The notes: generated from the letters alone by a model not told the origin. A DNA stretch of 64,000 bases from Alopecurus myosuroides (GCA_028641055.1 CM054061.1:35777860-35841859), one strand, 5' to 3'. Shown: positions 44,574 to 56,505, numbered from the stretch's first letter. Program-made: numbers and translations.

Positions 44574-44890
44574 CACTAGTAGAAAACAGGGCATTGAGCC
44601 AAGCCCAATGGAACCGGATGTGATACAAACCGGTTCAGAAGGGTCTGTCCCTGGGCCCCACCCATGCAGCAAAATGCCCGCAAGGCCTTTAGGACCGGTT
44701 TGTAACACAAACCGGTCCTAAAGGCCTTGCGGGCCATTTGCTGCAGGGAGGGGGGGCCAGGGGCAGAACCTTTAGAACCGGGTTGTATCACAAACCGGTT
44801 CTACAGGTTTTCTCATTTTTTGCAGCCACTGCGGGTCCCGCTGTCATATCCTTTAGAACCGGTTTGTAACACAAACCGGTCCTAAATCCC
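44574..44890. repeat. 5' terminal repeat and subterminal hairpin array of CACTA 2
   Basis: After the terminal CACTAGTAG come four blocks of the type AACCGG-N-ACAAACCGGT. The clearest is TTTAGGACCGGTTTGTAACA followed directly by CAAACCGGTCCTAAAG (44690-44725), a near-perfect hairpin. A variant pair with AGAACCGG lies at 44768-44885. Confidence 0.9.
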
Positions 44891-45373
44891 TCCCCTAAAC
44901 CCTACATACCACCCCGAGCTCAGCTCATTTTTTCCAGCTCGAGCTCAACTCCATTTTTGCTCTCTTCTTCCTCTTGTGAGGTCTAATCCATCCCCATTTT
45001 CTCCACCATTTGTCAAGATTGTTGGTACCCGTCGGTTCTACGGTTAGCATCAACGTTCCCTCTTCCGGCATTGCAGGTTTTGCTCGTTTTTTTGCTCATT
45101 TCATTTTTGTTGTGCTAGCTAGGTGTTTGATGAAATGCCTAGCTAAGCTAGAATTTGTTATTCATTTTGTTATGTATACAAATTGATGCAATTTGAGCTC
45201 AAAATTAATTATGATTTGTGCTTTTTTTAGTGTCGCGCGCCTTGTCCCCTTACTCACTACCGTCAATCGCCCCATCACCGACACAACCTTGGTGAGCCTA
45301 TTGTTTTTATTTACCAAAACAAATTTTGATTTGTATGATTTACGTATTTACTTGTATATAATTTTCTAGAGCC

Positions 45374-45845
45374 ATGGTTTTGATATCCGTCCCCGTTGGC
45401 CCTCGTCCAGTCTATGATTCAGATGTGGTATATTATCTTTTTTCACTACATATTTTCATTTCCTGATTATACGACAATTACTTACGCCGACCAACTTGAC
45501 ATAGATATTTTTATATAGGAGGTAGTGGAACCGGAAATGCCAATCGACCCTATTGTTGAGAAGTTATACTTAGTTGAACAAGAAAATATTGGCTTGAAAG
45601 AAAGATTGAAAAAAACTGAAGAAAGGTTGGAAAAAACTGAAAGAGAGAAGATGACCTTGGAAAAGGTTCTTGCCGGTGTCGTCGATAGTCACAAGAGCGA
45701 GATGGACACAATGCGCCTGAAGATTAGAAAGATTAGGAAATATGCAATTAGTAAAGAGGCTTGGTATCATTATGTCGTCGGGTCAATTGTTACCTTTGTT
45801 GCGATTTTGATCGCATTTGTTGTTGTTTTTAAATGCATTAATTAG
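45374..45845 (+). CDS. CACTA-borne small coiled-coil protein with a C-terminal membrane anchor, 125 aa
   Basis: Exon 1 (45374-45424, MVLISVPVGPRPVYDSD) joins exon 2 (45519-45845) by a GT-AG intron in frame. The middle is a heptad-like, highly charged helix (LKERLKKTEERLEKTEREKM), then KIRKYAISKEAWYHY and a single hydrophobic segment (VVGSIVTFVAILIAFVVVF), ending KCIN. The layout suggests a tail-anchored protein. I recall similar short ORFs next to TNP2 in cereal CACTA elements, but I know of no function. It lies between the element's 5' end and TNP2, on the same strand. Confidence 0.6.
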
Positions 45846-46009
45846 AGAGAGTTTTTATGGATGGTTTCAGTGTGTATTTTTCTGAGAACTATATATGTAT
45901 ATATGGTCACTATACGCTAGTTTGGTATTAACGTGTGATGAACTTTTTGTATTAATTAACTAATTTAGTCATGATGATTTAGCATAATGGTTGTTGATAA
46001 ATTTATATA

Positions 46010-49000
46010 ATGCAGATGAACCGGCAATGGATGTACAGTGATCGACGTCGTCCCGAATTCCTTAATGGCGTGCATAGTTTTCTCAATGTGGCTGAGAAAA
46101 ACAGGCAGAATGGATTTATTTTTTGTCCATGTAAAAAATGCCAGAATAAGAGGAATTTCCCTAGCTCAAGAACCATACACACCCACCTGTTGCAAGAAGG
46201 CTTCATGCCCAGTTATTTTTGTTGGCCCAAGCACGGAGAAAGAGGGGTTATAATGGAAGACAATGAAGAAGAAGAGGATAATGATGAGTATCCTATGTTC
46301 GATGAACACGGTGATACTGAAATGGGGGAAGATGAGCCTGAACTTGAGGACATTGTTGATGAGTCTGATGATGATCTTCGTCAGGTCATTCGTGAAGAAC
46401 AGATAAACTGCGCAAGTGAAAACGAGAGGTTGAAGTTGGAGCGTATGTTAGAAGACCACAAAAAATTGTTGTACCCAACTTGCGAAGATGGCCAGAAAAA
46501 ACTGGGCACCACCCTTGAATTGCTGCAATGGAAGGCAGAGAATGGATTATCTGACAAGGGATTTGAAAACCTGCTGAAAATAATGAAGAAGATGCTTCCA
46601 AGAAATAACGTGCTGCCCTGCAGTACATACGAAGCAAAGAAGGTTGTCTGCCCTCTAGGATTGGAAGTGCATAAGATACATGCATGCATCAATGACTGCA
46701 TCCTCTACCGCGGCCAGCACGAGAATTTAAATGCCTGCCCGGTATGCGGTGCATTTCGGTATAAGATCAGGCGAGATGACCCTGGTGATGTTGAGGGCGA
46801 CGATCGCCCCAGGAAGAGGGTTCCTGCCAAGGTGATGTGGCATGCTCCTATAATACCACGGTTGAAACGTTTGTTCCGAAACAAAGAGCATGCCAAGTTG
46901 TTGCGATGGCACAAAGAAGACCGTAAGGAAGACGATATGCTGAGACACCCCACTGATGGGTCGCAGTGGAGAAACATCGACGATAAGTACGAGGACTTTG
47001 CACGTGACGCAAGAAACTTAAGGTTTGGTCTGAGTACAGATGGCCTGAATCCATTTGGGGAGCAGAGTAGCAGTCATAGCACCTGGCCCGTGACTCTATG
47101 TATCTATAACCTTCCTCCTTGGTTATGCATGAAGCGTAAGTTCATTATGATGCCAGTGCTTATCCCAGGCCCGTCGCAACCCGGCAACAACATTGATGTG
47201 TACCTGAGGCCACTGGTTGATGAACTTTTAGAGTTGTGGGCTTACGAAGGTGTACGTGTGTGGGACGAGTACAAACAAGAGGAATTTGACCTACGAGGGT
47301 TGCTGTTTGTTACCATCAATGATTGGCCCGCTCTTAGTAACATCTCAGGACAGTCAAACAAGGGATACAGCGCATGCACACACTGTTTAGGCGAGACAGA
47401 AAGTATACATATAGGCAAGAATGTGTACCCGGGGCATCGTCGATTTCTTCCAGACAGGCATCCCGTAAGAAAGAAAGGAAAGCATTTCAAAGGCGAGGCA
47501 GATACACGGAGGAAGCCAACCCTCCCTAAAGGTACTGATATATATGACATGGTCAAAGATATAAAAGTAATCTTTGGAAAGGGTCCTGGCGCACAATCTG
47601 TTCCAAATGACGCCGACAACCACGTAGCCATGTGGAAGAAGAAATCTAAATTCTGGGAACTACCCTATTGGAAATTCCTAGAGGTTCGCTCTGCGATCGA
47701 CGTGATGCACGTGACAAAAAATATTTGCGTGAACCTGCTAAACTTATTGGGCGTGCATGGGAAGAAGTCGAGAGATACACCAAAATCACGGCTGCACCAC
47801 CAACGTATGCACGAACGAGACGACCTGATGAATCCAGAGAATTTCAAAGGTCCTGCCAGCTACGCTCTTACCAAGGAAGAGAAGGAGATCTTTTTCCAAG
47901 TCCTGAGTAGTATCAAGGTCCCGTCTGGCTACTCGTCGAACATAAAAGGAATACTAAACCTGGAAGAGAAAAAGTTCCAAAACCTTAAGTCTCATGACTG
48001 CCACGTGATCATGACCCAGTTACTTCCGATTGCACTGAGGGGGCTTCTGCCAGAAAACGTGCGAGTACCCATTGTGAAGCTATGTGCATTCCTCAATGCA
48101 ATTTCACAGAAGGCAATCGATCCAGCAACTCTACCAAGTTTACAGAAGGACGTGGTCCAATGTCTTGTCAGCTTCGAGTTGGTGTTCCCACCAACCTTTT
48201 TCAATATTATGACGCACCTCATAGTTCACCTAGTCCAAGAGATTTCCGTTCTCGGTCCTGTATTCTTACACAATATGTTCCCCTTTGAGAGTGTGACGCC
48301 CCGAGATCGGGCACTATGCAGATTTCAGCATTCCCGCCAAATCCGCATAATAACCGATTCCAGGTTGCCATTTATGATAACATTACAATAGTTCACGAAT
48401 AATCCACAATTACAACAGAAACAGATAGATACAAGATGACTCAAACGAGCCAGGGATACAACTGATACATTACAAAGATCTGAATAACAGCGGAAGAAAC
48501 AACATATCGTCCGTCTACGGACAAGATCCAAATTGGACTAAGAGTCCTGAAGATAACCGAGAGAGTCCAATCCCTGCCCAGGCCAAGCCGGAGGGATTCC
48601 CAAGCTAACGTCGTCAGACTTCATACCTGTTGACTGCAAGTTGGAATTTGCAGCCACGAAAGAGATTCGTGGGTCAGTACGGTTAAGTACTGGCAAGGGG
48701 GATAAAACCCATACTCACAATTTACCGGCGTAGCCAGTCATCACAAGATACAAATACTTTAGGATCAACGGAAAGGGAGGGGTTATTGCAAATAGGCGAC
48801 AACAGGCTGCACTAACCAACTACAGAGAGAAAACTACAACTTCCAACTAACAGAAAGGGGATAAGATCGAGGATTGTAACCAACTGAAGGTAAATCCAAA
48901 CAAACCCATCCTGGACCTCGCCCCTTTAGCCAAAGAAGCAATCCGAGGATAACTCACACAGTTGTATTAAAGGTGAATCAAGTTATTGTGTGAATAAACC

Positions 49001-52000
49001 TATTACTAGTCAAGTTGTTAATCATGGGGTGTAACATGGTTGATCATTATGTTTAAGTTGTCCTGAGTACTTGTTAGCCAGTACTTTCACCAAGTAATCC
49101 ATAACCGCGGAAAACACGGCTTCTCGAGAATATTATCCCTGCAGGGTTGCACCAATTTGGCCGTACACGCAAGAATAACCCGCCAGATGGAAATGCACTT
49201 CCACCAAGCGGGGTACTCTACACAACCAACCATTCTTCGCATTAAGCCCAAAGCACCTTGGGCGCACGGCTAATCGAGCCCAGAAGAAAATGGACCCTCA
49301 TAGCACTCTAAGAACGTGTCCCCCTATATGCCGACTACAAAAGTTCCACCCGGGTACCAAGGGCTCGCAAGAACATGCATGCGGCAAATGGAAAACACGA
49401 ACTAAATGAGGCGATTTGGACGAGATGCGAATCAGGTCAAGTTGAGGGGGGCGCCCATACTCGCTTCCCACATGCGGTTAGTGCGCTCATCATGGATCAG
49501 TAGACAAGACCCTTTTCCTATTAGGGTCGACACTAGCAGGCCTCAAAACCACAAAGGGCCTCCTGCCGGTGCCTTATCATCAAATTTATTATTTAACAAT
49601 AACATTAGCATGATTGATTGATTAAACATCGAGCCCCCAGGACATAAAGAAATAGTAACATAAAGTAACGGGTAACAGACTCGAGCAAAACAACCCTAAG
49701 CAGGATAGTAAGACACGGGCAACAAGCAAGGGTTATAGGTATGGAGGTGAGGCAATATCAAGGTTAAGGGATTCATGTGATGGGTTCGTAACAGAAACAA
49801 CTACTACTAAGGATAGCAGAAAAGAATCAACGGAAAGAATCGGTAACAAGTGATGAAAGGCAACCATATGGCAGCAAGTGAGTATACTTGCCTGAGATCC
49901 CGCAAGGTAGCAGAACTTGTCGTTGCTCACATCATCTCAACGTCCTATCCGGGAAGAAGCAACGAACCTCGAACAAACACCGGATGCAACAATTACTACT
50001 ACGGCAAAAGACCCAGCATGATCAAGGTATGGATGCATGAAAAGTTTAAAGATGCATCAAAGTAAACTAGTTGACAAGATAAACAAATTTAAATGGACCC
50101 ATATGCAATTTGAGTTGCATATGAACAGCCCATGAATTATGGTTGAAACAATTGTTTTCCAACTAACCAATAGGTGAAAGTGGATTAGCATGATGCATGG
50201 ATGAGGAAAACAGCAAAATAACAACATTAGAATCAAATTAAAATAGGGTGTAGCAATTTAGAATTTTATTATTAACTTAGGGAAATTTTGGGTGCCTTAA
50301 AGGGAACACACAAGTATTTGTTGTTTTCAACCATTTAAAATGTTCAAAACAAATAACAAAGTTGATATTTGAAAAGAACATCAAATTTTAGTTGGATTAC
50401 ATGTTTCACATTTTGAAATGGGACCTTGGATTATTTAATTATGAATTAAACAATATTAAACAAGTTTTAATTGAATTAAACAGGATTTGAATTGTTTAGG
50501 CAATTTAAATTATTCAAACCAGAAAACAAATTTTATATTTGAATAGGTTATTTAAAATGGTATGGAAGACATATTTTATTTGCATTTATTGGATTAATAA
50601 ATAATTAGTTATGGAATTTTCAAATTAACATTTGAATTATTTAAAGTTGAATTTTAAATGCATTTGAAGTTTTCAAAACAGTACACAAATTAGATATTTG
50701 GAAAGTTTAGGAAATTTGGATCATAATTCATATAAAGTTTGTATTTGTTGGAATTATAAAACAAAAGATATGGAATTTCAAAGTTTGGTTTTAATTCTGC
50801 TATTTAAAATGAAATAGAAATTTAAAACAGAATTGTTTTTATTCGTTTGTTACCGTGCTGGGGTTTACCCACAGACACTGCCCTGTGGGCCTGCCGGGCC
50901 AGCGTGGATGCAGCTGCTTGCGTGGCCACAGGGGAGGCTGACGGCTGGGCCCTGGCTGTCAGCCTCCCACGAAAAAAAGGTGGGGGATTTTCGCCTCCCC
51001 CAGGGCTCGAACCCGCAACCTGAAGCGAGATCGCAAGGAACGGCGCCAGTGAGGTGATCGTGTGTTTCTGACAGATAACAGGAGGCGAACGTTTTTGAGG
51101 TTCAGAAAGGCTGAGACTTTAACTGAACTCGACAGAGCCAAACTCTGAACACGACGGAAAAGCAGTGGTTCGACGGCGACTCGATCTGGTGATCGGCGTG
51201 CGCCGCGCGCGTGTGGGCGGAGCAGCGAGGGCGCCGTGCTTGCCTCGCATCGTGTGGGTGCCAAGGGACAGGGAGGAGGGGCGTAGGGCTGTGGGCGCTC
51301 ACCGCGTGCTGTCGACGACGACTGCCTGACGGCAGTTAGCAGCGGCACCTCTCCGGCGACGGCGCGGCCGCCGTGGTGCTTCCCGGCAAACGACGAGGGG
51401 ATGGGGAGGCGCACCGCACCGCCGCGGTTCCATTCCCGGCCGCGGCTGCTCCTCGAGGTGGCCGGGCTACCGGCGATGAGGGAAGGAAAGTGGTGGTCTC
51501 GGTGGTCTCCGGTCTGCAGAGTTGCAGACAGAGGAAGAGGGGTGGTAGCGATGGAAGAACGGCGGCGCGAGCTCGGGAGCGAGGGGCTAGGTCTAGGGTA
51601 GGACTGCGGCGCTCCTGGGGGGTAGATATAGGCCAGGGCTCGCGCTGCTGGCCGTCCCTGCGCTACTGCTCCGACGTGGCACCGGCCAGATGCTGCCGTA
51701 CCAAAGGAAGACGACGGGGGGGCGGCTACGAAGGGGTATCGGGCCGCACAGGTAAGTTAGTGGGCCGGGCTGAGGGAGGTTAGGTTAGCTGCTGCGTTTT
51801 TCTTTTTTATTTATTCTTCTGCATATTTTTTTTTTTGCTGAAACCAATTGGAAGAAAAGAAAGCTTTTTGGTTAGCAAAAAAATTTGATAAAAATTATGG
51901 TTAGCTTAGTTTTTTAAATAACAACTATAAACCAACTTTTGTTTTCTAAAAGTTTTCAAAATTATTGATGTTTAGGATTAAACCAAATTTTGAAGGAATT

Positions 52001-53514
52001 GGAATATTCATTAAACATTATGAAAACAATCATTTTCATAGGGTGGACCCTAAGGTCAAGTTTATAAAAAAAAACAGCTGATTGGCTTGTTAAAGTTTTA
52101 GATTCAACAATGGTTATGGTTGAGGCATTTGATTTGAAAAGGAGTTGATTTAATTAATTGATTGGAAATAGTTGTTTGAGTTAAACCCAACAAGTTAATG
52201 AATGATTTGATTTGAATTTTTGAGTTAGTCATTAGGGTTTGTTAACAACAGAGACAATTTTATTTAGCAGGCAATTTGTTTAAAACAATTTTCAAACTAT
52301 TGAAAACAATGAGTGGTTTAGTTTGCAAGTTTGAAATTGGAAACTTTTCAGCAAGGGTGAAAGTTTAAATTGTTTTTGAAATTTTTAGTTGTGATGCAAA
52401 CATGGTGCAATGCAATCTGATGGATATGATGCAAGCAAACAAACAGGTAACACCCCAGGTGTTACAGAGAGGTTCATGGGAGTCTTGAAGAATTATGTTA
52501 GAAACCGTGCTAGACCAGAAGGAAGCATGGTCAAGGGTTATGGAACAGAGGAGGTCATTGAGTTTTGTGTTGACTTTATTCCTGACCTGAACCCGATCGG
52601 GGTTCCTCAGTCGCGCCATGAGGGGAGACTGCGTGGAAAAGGCACGCTAGGAAAGAAATCAACAACATGTATGGACGAGCAATTTTTCAGTCAAGCACAC
52701 TACACAGTTCTAGTTAATTCCAGCTTGGCGGCTCCATATATCCAGGAACACACGGATATTTTACGCTCGGAATATCCGGAGCAACCTGAAGATTTCATTG
52801 CTAAAGAACACGCGAAGACTTTCGGAGGTTGGTTGCAAAGACGTCTGATTAATGACAACATTGTTGAAGATGAGCTATACTTGTTGGCCAAGCAACCATC
52901 TTCGACTGTATTGACCTTTAAAGGGTACGAGATAAATGGTAACATATTTTACACGGCAGAACAAGATAAAAAGAGCACCAACCAAAACAGTGGCGTCCGG
53001 TTTGATGCAAAAGACGACAACGGGCAAAGGGTCACATACTATGGTTACATAGAGCAGATATGGGAACTTGACTACGGACCTTCCTTTAAGGTCCCTTTGT
53101 TCTGGTGCAAATGGTTCAACCTGTCAGGCGTGAAGGTAGACCCGAAGTACGGAATGACAACAGTGGATCAGAAGAATCTTGGGTACGACAATGATCAATT
53201 CGTCCTAGCCAATGATGTGGCTCAGGTTTTCTATGTGAAGGACATGTCTAGCAGACCGAGAAAAACAAAAGATAAAGAAACGAATACATCAGACGATGAG
53301 CCAAGGCGCCACATAGTTCTTTCAGGGAAAAGAAACATCGTGGGAGTCGAGGACAAGATAGACATGTCATAAGATTACATTAAATTTGATGAAATTCCTC
53401 CCTTCAAAGTCAAAGATGATCCTAGCATTCAGTTAAATGATGAAGATGTCCCATGGTTACGGCGCAATCAGAAGAAAGGCAAGAAGAAAAATAGAAACGG
53501 ATCGTCCCTTTAGT
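46010..53514 (+). pseudogene. TNP2-type CACTA transposase, split by a solo LTR and with a late nonsense codon
   Basis: The first part (46010-48291, 760 codons; Met at 46010 or 46016, just after a TGCAG acceptor-like site) has the transposase-associated domain (FCPCKKCQN), an acidic stretch, a CPVCG motif (about residue 243), the tnp2 domain (RLKRLFRNKEHAKLLRW at about 284, INDWPALSN at about 435, AIDVMHVTKNICVN at about 562) and DUF4218 (about 672 on). A 4175-bp LTR with target duplication GAGAG then breaks the codon after PFE. The frame resumes exactly at 52472 (FMGVLKNYVRNRARPEGS) and continues through DUF4216 (PLFWCKWFNLSG) to a TAA at 53370-53372. Homologous-looking sequence (FDEIPPFKVKDDPSIQLNDE) continues in frame to 53514, so the TAA looks like a mutated GAA. 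Confidence 0.88.
48292..52466. mobile_element. Solo LTR of a long-LTR gypsy-type retrotransposon, 4175 bp
   Basis: It begins TGTGACGCCCCGAGATCGGG and ends CCCCAGGTGTTACA (TG...CA), flanked by GAGAG on both sides (48287-48291 and 52467-52471), inside the TNP2 frame. No gag, pol, primer site or second LTR lies within, so it is best read as a solo LTR left by recombination. The open frames at 50959-51783 are GC-driven. Its first 1.1 kb matches the LTR at the right edge of the window. AT-rich TTTGAAT-type sequence fills 50050-50870 and 51800-52420. Confidence 0.85.
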
Positions 53515-53782
53515 ACCGGTTGGGGACACCAACCGGGACTAAATGGGTTAGGGTTTCGTTTGGACCAATCAGATAGAATCACACGGATCGTGTGTTTGTT
53601 TCAACCGCTTGTGAGTCGTTGGATCCGGGGTGTGTTTCTTTCCAGCTGTTGTGAGCCGTTCGATCAGGGCTACGGTGTGTTTCTTTCGAGCTGTTGTGAG
53701 CCGTTGGATGAGATGTTTCTTAACCGTTGGATCAAAACCCTAGCTCAACACTTTGTGAGCCAGATGACCCTATATAGCCCAG
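53373..53782. repeat. TNP2 3'-end repeat, copy 1
   Basis: Starts at GATTACATTAAATTTGATGA and includes the last TNP2 codons, the hairpin TTTAGTACCGGTTGGGGACA / CCAACCGGGACTAAA, a GAGCCGTT-rich leader and a TATA-like CCCTATATAG. Nearly identical to 55064-55472, about 1690 bases downstream. Confidence 0.9.
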
Positions 53783-54420
53783 CTTCATACACCGTTCAGT
53801 TCATCTCCCAAATACAAAACATCCGGATTCGCCAGCATACGCCCCGCGGTGCATTTGGTATGCATATATGCACTCAGTACCCACTGCGGGGTTGTATACT
53901 GGCGATACCGTTTGTTTTGTTCTACACCCTCCTTTAAGGTTTGATACATCATATACTCAGTTCATCGAGCAAATACAAAACATCCGGATTCGCCATCATA
54001 CGTCCGGCCGTGCATTTGGTATGCATATATGCACCCAGTAGCCACGGTCGGGCTGTATGATGGCGATACCATCTGTTTTGTTCCACACCCCCCTTAAGGT
54101 TTGATACATCATATACTCAGTTCATCGAGCAAATACAAAACATCCGGATTCGCCGTCATACGTCCAGCCGTGCATTTGGTATGCATATATGCACCCAGTA
54201 GCTAGCCACGGTTGGGCTGTATGACGGCGACACCGTTTGTTTTGTTCTACACCATCCTTTAAGGTTTGATACATCATATATTCAGTTCATCGAGCAAATA
54301 CAAAACATCCGGATTCACCATCATACGTCCAGCCGTGCATTTGGTATGCATATATGCACCCAGTAGCCACGGTTGGGCTGTATGATGGCGATACCGTTTG
54401 TTTTGTTCTACACCCCCCTT
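53780..54420. repeat. Tandem array of about 160 bp, four copies
   Basis: Unit landmarks are TTGATACATCATATACTCAG, AAATACAAAACATCCGGATT and GCATTTGGTATGCATATATG, then CCCAGTAGCCACGG. TTGATAC starts at 53941, 54101 and 54266 (periods 160 and 165). The first copy, from about 53780, is diverged. Each unit holds a palindrome-like TGCATATATGCA. Confidence 0.88.
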
Positions 54421-54464
54421 TGGAAACAGAAAGAAGAAGAAAAAGAAATGTGCGCCCCCCTGTA

Positions 54465-54605
54465 CAGGCCTTTAGGACCGGTTGCCGTTAACAACCGGTG
54501 CTAAAGACCCTTTCGCACCGGTTGCCGTTAACAACCGGTTTGCCGTTAACAACCGGTGCTAAAGACCCTTTAGCACCGGTTGTTAACCGCAACCGGTACC
54601 AAGAA
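54465..54605. repeat. Internal copy of the CACTA hairpin repeats
   Basis: Three to four ACCGGTTGCCGTTAACAACC hairpins bounded by CTTTAG/CTAAAG. They differ from the terminal array only in the loop (CCGTTAACAA in place of TGTAACACAA). Confidence 0.85.
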
Positions 54606-54799
54606 AGGCAAGAGTAAGATTGTGACGACCGGTTGTCACAGAGGCAGACAGAAGAAGTCACGGTATGGCAGTCACGTATTCAACATCAACCAAGAAAGGC
54701 AAGCGTAAGATTGTGATGAAAGGTTGACAGAGGGAAATACTCGCGATATATGTATGTACTTTTTAAAAGTGAGAAACAAAGTACCAGCGGGCTAGTATA

Positions 54800-55063
54800 C
54801 CAATCGCTAAATCAATCTACATGTATGGTATCTCGCTAAATCAATCTATATATATGTATCCACGATATATATGCTCGATGTATCACTTGCGCTCTCACTT
54901 CTCGGTTGCCTTACTCATTACCCACCCTAACTTACCACAGGCGCATAAACTACAATATGCGCCTGGGGTAACATTACCGCAGGCGCACAGAAAAAATATG
55001 CGCCTGGGCTAAGAGCTATACCACAGGCGCATGGTGTGCAATGTGCGCCTGGGGTAATTGATC
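54800..55063. repeat. GCGCCTGGGGTAA hairpin block, copy 1
   Basis: GCTAAATCAATCTACATGTA, then CTCGATGTATCACTTGCGCT, then three hairpins of the type ACCGCAGGCGCA / TGCGCCTGGGGTAA. Repeated at 56245-56505. Confidence 0.88.
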
Positions 55064-55472
55064 AGATTACATTAAATTTGATGAAATTCCTCCCTTCAAA
55101 GTCAAAGATGATCCTAGCATTCAGTTAAATGATGAAGATGTTCCATGGTTACGGCGCAATCAGAAGAAAGACAAGAAGACAAATAGAAACGGATCGTCCC
55201 TTTAGTACCGGTTGGGGACACCAACCGGGACTAAATGGGTTAGGGTTTCGTTTGGACCAATCAGATAGAATCACACGGATCGTGTGTTTGTTTCAACCGC
55301 TTGTGAGTCGTTGGATCCGGGGTGTGTTTCTTTCCAGCTGTTGTGAGCCGTTCGATCAGGGCTACGGTGTGTTTCTTTCGACCTGTTGTGAGCCGTTGGA
55401 TGAGATGTTTCTTAACCGTTGGATCAAAACCCTAGCTCAACACTTTGTGAGCCAGAGGACCCTATATATGCA
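55064..55472. repeat. TNP2 3'-end repeat, copy 2
   Basis: Matches 53373-53782 closely, including the TNP2 C-terminal codons and the TTTAGTACCGGTTGG hairpin. Here it leads straight into the AP2 gene instead of the 160-bp array. Confidence 0.9.
55463..55472 (+). promoter_or_regulatory. TATA box of the AP2-domain gene
   Basis: CCCTATATATGC lies about 70 bases upstream of ATG 55538, at a spacing normal for plant genes. The same position in the upstream repeat copy reads CCCTATATAG. Confidence 0.55.
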
Positions 55473-55537
55473 CCCAGTAGCCACTGTCGCGCCTCGAGCG
55501 CTTCTTCTCCATCCCTCTGCACCGTCGCGCTTCCACC

Positions 55538-56188
55538 ATGCCTCCGAGGAGGAACAGCACCACCGGTTTCCGCGGCGTCCGAGCTCGGCAGAACGGAATG
55601 TTCAGCGCAGATATCCGCTGGGGGGACGACCGCATCCCCCTCGGCACCTTTGCGACGGCGGCAGAGGCAGCCCGCGCCTGGGACGCGGCGGCCTGGCGCC
55701 TCAACCGCCCGCGGTCGCTGATGAACTTCAACGACTGCCACACAGTCTGGGAAGCGGAGGCCAGGGCGACGAAGCCACAGATCATCACTGCCGCCGACCA
55801 CCTCCACCTCCGCCACCGCGCGTTTCAGGGCCTAGTCGACGCCAGGGAAGACCGCGTCGTCCGCGATTATTACCGGAACAACCCGGGGGAGGAGAGCGCC
55901 GACGAGGAGCTCTGGCAGACACGCTCGGGTCAGCGGGCTGAGCGCCGCCTCGAACGCCACCTCGCGTTAGATGCGGCTCGGGAGGCGAGGACGAGGGCGC
56001 TGCAAGAGCTTCGTCGGGCCGACCGCGCCGGCGAAGTCTGGGCCTCCGACGATCCGAGGTGGGGGCCTATCTCGGACATACCATCATGCACCTCCGATGA
56101 TGACGAGGAGGTCACCGACGAGTTCGGCGACGATGATGACCCGGAGGAGGTCACCGACGAGTTCCCCGACGACGACGGCGAGGAGTAG
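55538..56188 (+). CDS. AP2/ERF-domain protein carried by the CACTA element, 216 aa
   Basis: ATG 55538 sits in an ACCATGCC context. Residues about 10-65 form an AP2/ERF-type DNA-binding domain: GFRGVRARQNGMFSADIR, then LGTFATAAEAARAWDAAAWR and a terminal LMNF. Departures from plant ERFs include Phe for Tyr in YRG, Pro for Trp before LGTF, and Trp for Tyr in RAYDAA. The middle (about 85-165) is Arg/Glu-rich and probably helical. The C terminus is strongly acidic with EEVTDEF twice. By family knowledge it would be a nuclear DNA-binding protein; the acidic tail could activate transcription. It is intronless, GC-rich and uninterrupted, and lies between repeat copies. Similar AP2-like ORFs are, from memory, abundant in cereal transposons, so it is probably long-standing element cargo. 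Confidence 0.78.
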   Translation: MPPRRNSTTGFRGVRARQNGMFSADIRWGDDRIPLGTFATAAEAARAWDAAAWRLNRPRSLMNFNDCHTVWEAEARATKPQIITAADHLHLRHRAFQGLVDAREDRVVRDYYRNNPGEESADEELWQTRSGQRAERRLERHLALDAAREARTRALQELRRADRAGEVWASDDPRWGPISDIPSCTSDDDEEVTDEFGDDDDPEEVTDEFPDDDGEE

Positions 56189-56210
56189 TGTTCGTCTGTT
56201 TTCTCTTTTT

Positions 56211-56216
56211 AATAAA
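56211..56216 (+). terminator. Polyadenylation signal AATAAA of the AP2-domain gene
   Basis: AATAAAAGAATTTGTATTCC begins 23 bases after the stop codon, a usual place for a near-upstream element. Confidence 0.5.
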
Positions 56217-56244
56217 AGAATTTGTATTCCGGCGACACTGCGGC

Positions 56245-56505
56245 TATCGCTAAATCAATCTGTATGGTATCTCGCTAAATCAATCTATATATATGTATCC
56301 ACGATATATATGCTCGATGTATCACTTGCGCTCTCACTTCTCGTTGCCTTACTCATTACCCACCCTAACTTACCACAGGCGCATAAACAGCAAAATGCGC
56401 CTAGGGTAACTTTACCGCAGGCGCACAGTCAGGAAATGCGCCTGGGATAAGAGATTTACCGCAGGCGCATTTTGTGTAAAGTGCGCCTGGGGTAAGTGAT
56501 CACAT
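56245..56505. repeat. GCGCCTGGGGTAA hairpin block, copy 2
   Basis: Same order as 54800-55063, with hairpins such as ACCGCAGGCGCATTTTGTGT / AAAGTGCGCCTGGGGTAA. The bases from here to 56729 hold a TATATCCATTACAT repeat (56625-56700) and nothing else. Confidence 0.88.

Noticed and set aside
50959..51783. Frames of 136-151 codons on both strands
   Set aside because: They lie inside the solo LTR in a GC-rich patch; Arg/Gly/Ala-rich translations with no family signs.
55129..55941. 270-codon plus frame starting upstream of the AP2 gene
   Set aside because: It begins in the duplicated TNP2 tail and crosses the AP2 gene in another phase; the AP2 frame from 55538 has the domain.
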